Shown: piece by piece, positions 38,301 through 50,400 of the stretch
Position numbering within the stretch: position 1 is the first letter of the stretch
Layout of the letters: each line of letters opens with the position of its first letter
Source of the DNA: Progne subis subis
Lineage: Eukaryota; Chordata; Aves; Passeriformes; Hirundinidae
Length of the DNA stretch: 64,000 nt
Assembly (NCBI GenBank): GCA_022316685.1
Contig: JAKJHU010000039.1
Span: forward strand, 6,052,532-6,116,531
Reading direction: 5' to 3'
The notes under the pieces: generated by a model
Told to the model about the DNA's origin: nothing
The model's database searches: none
The model's input: only the letters and a program-made list of their open reading frames with translations
Position numbers and translations under genes: made by a program

Positions 38301-41300
38301 TTTCTTGATTTTTGGGGTGCTGGGGAGAGAACAATGAAATGAGGTTACGCTTTCAGCAAACCAGTGTCTGTTAGCTAACCATAAAAATTAGAGTGTATTT
38401 GTTGACTCTTCATCAAAGGTCTGTCTGTAATGTGTTTGGGCTTCAAATTTCTCCCTAGTATTAATGTTGCGCTATTTATTTATGTCTATATCAAAATTGG
38501 AGTGATAAACTCCATTATATTGGCTTATAATTTTGTACCCTTACTGAAGATCTCTTAAAGCTGCTCACTAGGTTTATCTCAAACTTCATTGCTTCGTATG
38601 AAATTCTTATGTCTGTCTTATTTCTTGTTTTTAGTGAATATTTGGCAATATTCAAGAAGACTGTTGCAATGCATGAAGTGTTTTTGTGTCGCGTGGCAGC
38701 ACATCCTATTTTGAGAAAGGACTTAAATTTCCATGTATTCTTGGAATATAATCAGGATGTGAGTATTGAAAACTGAATTGCCAGTGAGAGAAATCAAGAT
38801 GTACTTTTATAGTAGGATGGAAAATTGATTAAGAGGGAATTACCTCCTGGAGCAAATTACATCAACTCCTTCATGCCAGACATATTTGTATTGTAAAAGT
38901 TAGAAATTCATTTAGTCTGTAGGAGTTCATTTTCTGCCACCTGAGGAGCCAAATGCACTATATGCTCTAACTTCAGCATCAAAAATATTACTGTAAATCC
39001 AGTATATTTTGGATTTAAAAGATGAGCTTTTGGTGGCGATTCCTCTTGACAGTATACTTTTCCACTAGTTGAATTTTTTTTTTTTTTTTTTTTTTTTTTT
39101 TCCCTTTTTTTTTTTTTTTTTCTTTTTTTCTTTTTTCCTGCAGGGAAGAATGATGCAACAAAATGGAACACTAACTTAGGGTTTGGAACTGTAGTGTAAA
39201 TTCTCTTGCTAACAAAACTAGAGAGAATTTCTGATTAAATGTTCTGATAAGTAAAACCTTTTTGTAAATGATGTGAGTGAAAATGTGGTTAATTTTTTTC
39301 TGAGTATTGGACTAGTGTGGCTATCCACATGTAACATACTGAATTGAGATAATAGAGAGTACTTTTGGATTCATAACTTTCCAGTGTTGGAGACAGTGAT
39401 TGCTCCTATTCTGCAAAGAGTTTCAGTTACTTTTTAAAATTGCAGGAATCAACACCGACTGGAGGAAATAACTACAAAGACTGGCTCAACTGCATACATA
39501 CTTAATTCAAAATACGTTACAAAGGTTCCTTGATGTGGAAATGCTTACAGGTTCAGGCACTCAGTTTACCTAAACTGGGTGAAGTCAGATGGACAGGAGG
39601 AATGTGAGGAGGTTTTAACCAGCATTATCCTCTGGAAGTCGAAGATCTGCTATTCACCGAAGTGAAACATGGTTATATTAACCATTGTTACATCAATTCA
39701 GCTATACTGTGCATGATAAATACTGTGTTACTGATAACTGAAATGTACACTCTGTACATTTGGTACTATCTGCAGGTGCTAGAATGTGGCTGATTTTTTT
39801 TTCTTTCTTCCCCTAGAATGGTGTTTTAGGTGATAGACAATCTAGTAAATGAGGTAGTCGTCATTCTGGATGCACGGTGCCCTGTCCCCATTAGTGCAGA
39901 GTATAAGGATAAAGAGAGAACAGGAAAACTGTTTTAGGTTTAGCAAGTAGGGGTATGTAGTTCTATTTAATTTTTTTAAAGCTTCTATTGCTCCAGAAAA
40001 TGAATGAACTTGATAAATTCATTTGTTTTTCAGTTGAGTGTTCGTGGGAAAAATAAGAAAGAGAAACTTGAAGACTTCTTCAAAAATATGGTTAAATCAG
40101 CTGATGGTGTCATTGTTTCAGGAGTAAAGGTGATTACTGCTTAACGTACCAAGATTTGAAATGTATTAACATTGTTGTTACCTTTTTTTAATGAAGAATT
40201 TTACATAGGTACAAAAATGGGATTTTTATAGTGATATCTAACTTAAAAATTAGTGGCAGACCATGGGTGAGAACTTGTGGCCCAGATGCAAAATAACTAA
40301 AAGCTTTCTTGTGGGCTTTCAGTACTCTATGAAATTAAACACCTTTTTCTATACATAGATAATTGATAATCTGGTTGGGTGGGCATTGTAGTTTTTTGTT
40401 TGTTTGTTTGTTTTTGTTTTTTTCAGGTCATTTTATATAGTGGAAAGGAGATCTAGGTCTGACAACTGCTTCTGTTCACAAGTTACTAATGGAGTGAATT
40501 TTCCCAGTCTTGTAGAATCTGTAAAGGTTATATGATTTTTCCCAGTAGATGTAAGAATTTAACTGAGGAAAAAAAATAGTAACGAAAATTCAATATATTT
40601 TTTACTTTTCCAAAAGCTACAAGATCACTTTTACAGCAAGCAGAAATTCTGCAGAGGATGATTTTTATTCTCTTTTCTTTCTAGTCGTAACCTTCCATTT
40701 GGTAGCAACTTTTACAAGAGTTAAAAGTTTCTAGGTTTAAAACCTTGGTTTATTGAAACTGCTGGGAAGTGGATATAACCACAGATTAATTATGACTTGG
40801 AGAAAAATATAAAGTGCAAATAACTTCCAGTTTCATAAGAACATTGTTCAAAGCCCATGTTGTAGGCTATTCCATGGTATTGAGTATCTGTGTTATTTTA
40901 GAGGGTCTTTAAAAATAAGTATAAACTGTTTTTCTCAAATTATAATACAGACAATTTTAACATCTACCTGTGTTTACCAAATTGAAAGAAGTCTGCCATT
41001 ACGATCAGTGTTCTGAGATAAGAGTTCAAATCCTCTTGTCTGAGACAACAGGGTCTTGTGCTACTGGGTGACTTTCATCTCTTCTCTCCTTTTTCTAGGT
41101 AGATTACACGCATTCTATATTTCTGTCACCCTTGGTGACCCTTTGCTATTCTTTCGTGTTTAGTTATATAGACTTTTAGGATGCTTGTTGCAAATTCCTA
41201 ATTCTTACTAAATTCTTAATAAAACTTAATATCATGATATAAGTGGAGAAGAAATCAGTTCATATAAAGTTCCTGTCACAGCAACAGTGAAATGTGTAAA

Positions 41301-44300
41301 TTTACTCTGCAATTGCTCTGTAAAGGGTGGGTGAAATCCTGTTTTTTTAATTGTTCCCTTTTTTTGGTAGGATGTGGATGACTTCTTTGAACATGAGAGA
41401 ACATTCCTTGTAGAATATCACAACCGAGTCAAAGATGCCTCTGCCAAATCTGATAAAATGACAAGATCACATAAAAGTGAGTTTTTTTCCCAGGGTGAAA
41501 ATAGTACTGGTTAAAATGTACAGAAGTTGTTTGTGAGGAGAAGTAATTTTTAGTTTTCTTTTTGCATGTGAAAAGTGAATTCATTTCTCCAAGTGTAGCC
41601 TTCAGAGTCTTAAGTTCAATCTGGCTTTCTAAGTTGAGGCTTTGCTGCAGTAGACTAGATGGAGTAAGAACAGCCTGGTGCAACACTGAGGATATGTTGA
41701 TTCTTCATGCTGTCTGCTTGAAAACAAATACACTTTATGTTTTTTTGGTGGTGGTTGTTGTTGTGGGTTTTTTTTTTTGGGGTTTTTTTTTTTTTTTTTT
41801 TTTTTTGGAGTCTGATGTAGTCATTTAGGTGTAGAGGTGTGTAATATGGCATTATTTGTAATTTTACTCCTAGTGCAGTTGCTCTTGATGGGATGTGGTT
41901 GATTCCACTGAGTGCAATCTCTTGGCAAACTGGGCATTGCATTACCTTGCTGACAAAGTTACCTTTGCTCATAGCAAACTCCTGTTTGGGCCATTAGCTC
42001 TAGACTAGATTAGTTTCCTTTTTTTAGCCATTTAGAGTGGAGACTGGAATGTGTGCATTCAGTAGCCTGGTTTGCACGACCCCTTTTCTTACAGGCACAA
42101 GATTTACCACTTGCCTATTGTTTTGTCTTTGTGAGCTGAGTGCTAGCTAATATGATTTCTGAAAGCTTTAAATTCTTTCTTAAGTGCAGTTCATTTATCT
42201 GAGAAAATGAAAAATCTTTGGGTTAGGACTATTGTGTTCAATTTAGGATTACTATGTTTTGAGACGCTCAGAAGAAACTGACCTTGTTGCCCTTGATTTT
42301 AAGTTTTTCTGCCTAGAAAAATCAAAATGGATCTTCCAGATTCTGTCTACTTCCTTGAAATTTGGATCTGATTTACAGATACTGTCTTTGCTGTCTGCAA
42401 TAATAAAGTTCATAGAAAACCAGCTCACAAACCTATTATGAATCTCCATTGATAAGATGTCTAAAATGGATATTGGATGAGACGTTAAGCCAAGAATTTC
42501 CTGAGTTTTTCAGATGCTTCTCTTGCCATTGTATGAGCAGTGAGTCTTTTGTAGTTTTAGTATTTATGCTAGGAGGTGGAAAGAGTCAGTTATGGTTCAA
42601 TGAGATAAGAGGCCCTGTGTCTGCATTCAGTTCACACCTGAAGTGCTTTCTGGTGGTTTTGGTTGCTTTCTTAAAATGACAACCAAACTTCATTCATGGT
42701 AATGAAGTGCCAAGATTTATTTACAGAGCGAGAAAGGCTTTTACATTGGTTGTAGAATCAGGAACATCCTTTGAGACGAGGTTGTAGAGGGTCTGATGGG
42801 AAAGGATTGATCAAACTCATGACAAAGCTTCATTGGTTTCCAGGCTCAAATCACATACGATGTTTATTGACAACTTCTGCCAAACTGTGAATTGGGACAA
42901 ATGGTGCTTTTTGAAATTCTGGCTAGAAGAGTAGAGCAATGACCTGGGAAACCTGTATTGGAAATGGGCAATCTGTAGTTTATGGATAACATGATCAAGA
43001 GAGAGCCACAGGGCTTACAGAGACACTTGACTTGCTATTTCCAGCAGAAAATCCATTTTGATGTTGAAATGGGAGGAATAGAAGGGGAGATTAATTGCTT
43101 CCTAATACCATTCTTCAGTTGTAACCAACTGCATTGATGACATAAGGAGTAATGAATTGCATGGAAGTTGACCAACTGAATCTGTTAAGGTTGTATTATT
43201 AAGAAAAAGTAATTCTGCTTAAAGGCATATAAACTTCAGAAATAAACAAATGCATTTTCCTGTTCATTGCTTGGATCTGTTAGTTTTCATCATCCATTGA
43301 GGTAATACTTAAGGCTTTTTAAGAAAGCTCTGTGTGCAAAGATTATTTTTTATGTTGATTATATAGCAATACCCCACTAGTCAAATTATGCAGCCTTCTT
43401 AAAAATATTGCTTCTAATTTCATTGTTTAAAGTAATATAACACTAATGTTACTTAAACCAGTGACTGCTTGTTCAAGAGGTAAGAGTTTCCTAAAAATAG
43501 GGATGTGCTAGAAAATGTGTTGCATATATAGTGCATTATTTTTGGTAGTTTGGGGTTTGTAGTCAATTAGCTGCTCTCAAGCAGACTTTCTGTTACTGTT
43601 AAACTGTGATTTTATTTTTTCCAAATAGTTTTAAAATAAAATTTAAATTCAGACTTTAGCCATTAAGTTTGTACATCTTCCACCAAAATAAAACCTCAAA
43701 AACCTGTGCAATAAGTTCACCTAGCAGATTCTGATTGCATAAAATACTCCGAGGGAAATTAGAGACGGTGCAATTTGGTGAAATCACTTTTCTTTGTGTG
43801 TGAAGTTGTCCTTCCTATTAAGTGATGTGATTGCAATTTTATTTCTACTTTTGTGTTAAAGCATGTCCTTTTAGAAAAATACCTATTCTTGAAGAAAGGA
43901 ATTTCAAAATTTCCAGAAAGAAGAGGAATGAGGTAGTAAAACAAGTGCTTGTTTGTTTTTCTAGATGTGGCGGATGACTATAATAGAATTGGTTCTTCAT
44001 TATATGCATTAGGAACGCAGGACTCCACAGATATATGCAAGTAAGATATAGTTAATAACCTATGGGGTAATTCTGCTGTGTAACAGTTGTAATGGTGACT
44101 TGCTGAGATTGGTAGCTATTGTTAGGAGAAAACCAGAACTTACTACAGCTGTATCACATTAAGACATTTTCTTCTCTAGCATTTCTTTAGCAGGCTGCAT
44201 TTAACACTTTTGTTTTAATATTGGCCTGTAAAAAAATGCTAATTTCTAGAGTCTGTAGAAAATTTCACAGTAGAGATGGAAAAGTCCTCATCAAATAAGG

Positions 44301-47300
44301 AAAACACACACAATTCTTTCACAGTTTTTTTTAAAAATATTACAAATGCTTTGACATATGCAGCAAGCACAGGTCTCTGGGTTTTTTTGAAGTGTAACAA
44401 CATCTTGAAAAATGGTTCCGCTGTTCTGCCAAGCTTACTGCCCTTAAGAAAACAAAGGAATCTACAGAGATCCCCAGAACTTTAGAAGGGTGTCTCTACG
44501 TACAGATGTTTGTCCTTCAGTCTTTCAGTGATTTGCTTAAAGATGACGTCTGCTGTATCTGACAATAAAACTTAGTTAACTAGCTTAAAGATGTCAGTGC
44601 TTGTCAACATACAGACATAGTGTGATGTTGGTGTCAGTGTGACAACAGGTGGGACATGAATATGAAAGATAACTTTCTAATTTACCTGAATTGCAGTGAT
44701 ACACTTCCAAATGTTGTGATATACCAGATACTTTGATGATAATATCAGTATTTGTTGTAGTTTGTTAGAGTGTGTCAGAAATCACATCTGTCTTCTGTCA
44801 AAATAGTGTAATTTCACTGTAATTCAGTTTGCTGTAAGACTGAAGCCTGTGTTGTCTCCTGCAATGGAGATGTTGCTGCACTGTTGCTCAGCATCCCTGA
44901 ATTCCAAGTTGGATGTATGTCATGTTTACTGTGTGAAGAAAATGCAAATTTGTGTAAAGGACAGTTGATAATAGTGTAAGACCATTGACCATGTAGCTGG
45001 TGTTTGGGGTTTAATTCACAGAGGCATAAAAAATCCTTGAGGAGCTGAGCAATTATTCTTTACTTAAAAATATCCATCTCTTATGCTTTGCTTGTCCTCT
45101 GCCTTTCTTACGTTGCACAGTTCCCATGTTTGAAGTTTGAAACTAGTACGTTGTCTGAGCTTTGTGAATTATAATTGTAAGCAATGCCTTTGCAGACTTT
45201 ATTGCCAGATGCAGACTATAGTGTCAGTTCTGAAAAGTAATTAGACTATTCAAAACAATATTGTAATATGAGCTGTTTTCTTTGCACAGGTTTTTTCTGA
45301 AGGTGTCAGAGTTATTTGACAAAACAAGGGTATGTACTATGAAATGAACATTTTGTGTCAACAAGGCATTAATATGTGGATTAATGTGGGTGCTTCTAGA
45401 TGAAGTGTTTAAGCAATGTGTAGTATGGAATGCGAAAGCAGAAGATTTCAGTCATGTTTGTAAAATGAACCTTAGGACTCTTCAGTCTACTAAACATTTC
45501 TAGGCAGTCTGCTGTAATACCCTTGTAAAGCTGCTGTTCCTCTGAAATCCATAGAGATCTTCCATACTTGTTACTGAGGATCACAGAACTTGTTATGGAT
45601 AAAAGAAATTAAGAAATGGAATCCTTAATCCAAAAAAATGGTGGTCACGCTGCTTTTTTTTCTAGAGACAAAATCTGTTTCTGCAATTATTTGACTCAAA
45701 AGTAATGTTGCTTATGCTTGTAACTAGTTTTTCAACTATCTTCTCTTTTGCCTTACTTGTTTGGCTTGGTAGACAGAAGATGTATGCCGTGTATCAGGAA
45801 AACTTCCAAATGAAAAATGTCTGCATTTCCTAAACTGACAATTGTATCTGTGTAAACACATACTTTAAGAAAATTAACATAATCACTTGCTTTGACTCAA
45901 AATGTTGCATTTCAGATTTTTTTTTTTCTAAATTAAGGTTTAAAAAGTGTGTTTGCAGACTCTATTTCTAATCTGTTTCAAATGCAGGCAAATTAGTTTA
46001 TTGCTTTTTTAGACCATTTAGCGCATGCAGTTACACTATTAGTCTGTAAAGGTGCCTTAAAAATTTGTTTTCCTTTGATTTCAACAACAACATAAGGCTG
46101 CTTGTGCAACTCAGTTTGCTTCTCTACATTTTTTGTAGCATATGATAAATATAATTGCTATTGGAGAAAAAAGCAGTTTTTAATATAGAAAGCCAGTCAA
46201 TTACTGCTCACAGAGTAGCTTATTCCTTACATTTTAATGCAAAATCCTAACACTGATTCTCATTTTGCATCTTTAAGTATCCTGTCATTAATGCCTGATC
46301 TTAGTTTTTGAAAAAGACAATCTGTTGTGTACTATATATTTTACATTGAATTTGTATCATACAAATGAGTACCCAAAGTCTGGATGTTTTTAAGTTGAAC
46401 CTTTTGCTTACTGTTTTTTTTTTGTTCGGTGGTGGTGTGTTGTTTTGTTTTTCCAGAAAATAGAAGCTCGTGTATCTGCTGATGAAGATCTTAAGCTTTC
46501 TGATCTTCTGAAATATTACCTTCGGGAATCTCAAGCTGCTAAGGTGAATTTATAGGGTTTTGTTCAGTGAAACTGTGGTTTTTTTAACATTAAAAAAAAA
46601 AAAAAAAATAAAAGACCTGTGGGATCACCAACTCACAATGCAGATAGATTAAAATGCTGTCACTTCTAGCCTGCAGTTTTTCCTTTAGCTACAAAACCTG
46701 TCTCTGTTGAATATAAGGAGTAAACAGAGCAGTTGCTGATGTGGGACTGACTGTGGGGAACTGTGTGAACCACTTGTCAAGGCCAAATCATGCAGTAACT
46801 AGAAACAGTGGAAGGGCTGTTTGTGTGTCTGCAGTGTGTTTGGTGCTTGTAATTGCAAGCAATTCTGCCTTTTAAAACAAAAAAATAAAATTGGGTATTC
46901 CATATAATCTACTAGTGCTGATACAAAAACATGTGGGCTGAATTTGATACTTGGTGCTTACAGAAAATTTCATTCTTACTTTTGTTTGATATCAGATGAT
47001 TAAATAACATCACAGAATGAGCAAGTGTTTGACAGAAAATGTCTGTAGTTAGAAGATTGCGAACTGTTGCACAAAAAAATGCTACTACTGTTTCCTGGGC
47101 TCAGTATGTATTTCAAATACATAATCTAAACGTAGTTTGTTTCTAATTTAAGAAGCTGTGAAATTTCCCATGGTTTACCTTCTTTGGCTTTTTGGAGTTT
47201 GATCTAAGCCATCTGTTCCTAACTCTGTCAGACAAGATGGAGGCCAAACAGTATTATGTTGTGGATCTAATCTAGTATGCACATTCCTGTGACTTGCAGG

Positions 47301-47440
47301 ATGAATTAAAGTGAATGCAAATAATTTAGCAAGAACTGAAATACAGCAAGAAGGACTAAAACTAATTTGATTTTTTAAATTACTTGGAATATAATAAAAA
47401 TCCTTGGATCCTTGGGTAGAGTCTTATAAACTCCATACAC

Positions 47441-47475
<35 letters not shown>

Positions 47476-50400
47476 AGGATCTCCTGTATAGAAGATCTAG
47501 GTCACTAGTGGATTATGAAAATGCTAATAAGGCATTGGATAAAGCAAGAGCAAAAAATAAAGATGTGCTGCAAGCTGAAACTACTCAGCAAATATGCTGT
47601 CAAAAATTCGAGAAAATTTCTGAATCAGCAAAACAAGGTATTTGGGTGGTTCTTGATCATATGTTACTACTTGAAAATTAACATATTTTAGTATGTTATT
47701 ATTGAGAATTAATGTAATTAATGCAAATACATTTTTGTACTGGTTCCTAAGCAGGAATATAATCTTTTTATTATTATTTATTTATTTTTATAAAGTTAAA
47801 ATTACATTTTTCTTTGACTTCTCATAGCTCTGATAGGTAGGGCAAAGTATAGGTGCAAATTACTTGTTAAGCTTTTTTTTCACATACATAAGCTAGGATA
47901 CAAAATGATAACTGTTAGCAGTAATAGTAAACAAATATTTTAGTGTTGTTAAAATCCCCTGTTTGGTTTTATGCTTTCTTCTGTGAAGGCAGTCTGTCAC
48001 AGATATGATACTACATTAGAGAAGGGAGAAATAATGAAATGAGATTTCACTGAATTAGAGAAAAGGAACCTTATTTACATGTTATTTTTCTTCTGGAAAC
48101 TTACTGTCTTTTTTAGGTTAATACTTCAGTGAGTTAGTAGGTATCTGACTCATCAGTTGTGGTGGATCTGTTCAAGATTTAAACACCATGCTCTTCTGTT
48201 TTTATCATTGAAGAGTTTTTTAAGCCTGTAAATCTGGTTAATGATTCCTATAAATGAGACAGTGGAAAACGAATGATCCTGTTAGCCACAAAGGTATATG
48301 CAAAAGGCATACTGTTGTTCATCCTAGTTTTAGCTTAGTATATTCCCTGAAGACTTTCAAGTATCAGCCTTGAAAGAACAGTGCAGATGGAAAAGAGAAA
48401 TAAAAGCATCCACTTGACCATCTTTTTTCAAAAGAGCTTTGTGTCCACAAAAGGTTACCTAGAGGTGAGGAACTGCAGTGATGGTTTGCTTTCTTCCAAC
48501 TAAGTCGCAGTACTTTTGAGCCCAGAATGTGCTGAGATTAAACGTGAGGGTTTTCTTTTTTCCTTCTCTCACCCTTTACCTCTTCCATCCTGAAGGAATG
48601 TCTGTTAATAGCTGAGGTCAGTTGCAGAGATACTGTTAATGAGTCCATTTTTATTTTCTATAGAACTGATAGACTTTAAGACAAGAAGAGTTGCAGCATT
48701 CAGAAAAAATCTGGTGGAACTAGCAGAACTGGAATTAAAGCATGCTAAGGTAACTGTGATCCTTTTTGGCCTATATTTCAAGTGATTTTGAATATTGTAT
48801 GCTTGATTAACCAAAATGATGGTACACATTTCACATTCAGGAAGATGAATTGTAAGTTAAGTGTTGTCCAGAAAGATGAACTTTCTTTAATAAAAGAGAA
48901 AATGAAGTGCAGGTGAATTGCCTCTGAGAGATTGGTGTGCTTGCAGTGCCTTTGGAAAACTCATATCCTGGAAGAAAATTTTGCCTTCATTTTTATGTTT
49001 ATTTGGTTGTTTGATATTTACAGCTGCAGAATTTGAAAACTTAACTATTTTTAGAACTTCATTTCACCATTTCACGGTGAGATAGGAAGTGGTTTCTCCT
49101 GTTAGCCAGATTTTGGGACTTGATGGATAGGATATTAAGCATGAGATCACACTCACCTGTCTGGTATGATAAGTATGATATGGTATGATATGCTTTTTGA
49201 ACCTTTTTGCCTTTAAACTTTACACCATTAACAAAAGAAGCATGTTTCAGATAGCTTTTTCAGGAAAATAAATTTTTGTGGGAAACAAACTTTAAGAGGC
49301 CTGTATTGTCCTTAAATTTCACAACGTATTTGATTTCATGGACAACACAACGGTCTCTTATTTGAACAGTCTTATACCTGGAGGCAGCTTTCTTATAAAA
49401 ATCAGTTCTTTAGCATTTCTCTTCAAATCTGAAACTGCATTGGTTAGGAAGCTGTGAATTAAGTCAGAATATATCTGTTGAAAGGACTTATTAAGAGGTG
49501 TATTGCTGGTTTTACACTCATTTCAGTCGTGTTGATGGTGTTATTCTTCATTCTGCTAGACCCATTGCTTATAAAACCAATGCACTGTAGAAAGGGTTGT
49601 TTGGGGGACTTTGTTTTAAAATACCTTTGTAGGTGTAAGTTCAGCTTAATGAGATATTTATGTATTGCTGGTAAAGCATTCAGTAATGTATGGAACACAT
49701 GACTCCTTTTTCAGATGAACAGTCTTTACTTTAAATAGTCCTAACAGTCTTATTTGCAACAGTTTTTATTGATTTGCCATATTGTGTTTTAGTAAGGGAA
49801 TGCTTTGGTCCTGCTTCAGTCATTGACTCTTCATCATCTCTTGTAACTGACTCGTGCTGAAGTCTCCACATGCCTTGAAGTGGAATACTTAGACAATGTC
49901 TTTGTCTTCTAAAGTATCCTTAAAGAGTCACTTCTTTTAACTGTGCACATCACAGTGTTGGAGTAATATTCTCTTGAAGTTTGACAGCTAGTAGCTGCGG
50001 AATACAAGGGAAAGATGCTTAATTTCTATAGCTTGGTATGTGCTTCCTGTGTATACCTGGAGGTGCTTGAAGATTTTTAGCTTTCGTTTGTTGCCACAGC
50101 TTGTGTTTAACATGCATTTCTTTGAATAGTCTGTCCGTGACTTACCTTGTCTTAGTAAATTTACTAACAAGGTGTCCATGAAGCTGTAATAGAAGCTTTG
50201 AATTGTAGTTCTTGTACTTTTTAAGTTGAGGTTTTTTTTGCTGACTCTTTTCACCTACTTCATCATGAAGCACGTTCACTAGACAGTTTTGAATCTTTAA
50301 AGCATTGCAATAATTAAAGGTCATTTTGACTAAGAAGGATAAATCTTGAAACATTAACAAATACTGTAACCTGTTGAATGAAAGGATGTTTCATTTCTCA

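Noticed and set aside
41641..41830. T/G-rich tract followed by GGAGTC, considered as another splice acceptor
   Set aside because: There is no AG in a suitable place after the tract, and exons 8 and 9 of SNX6 join in frame without it.
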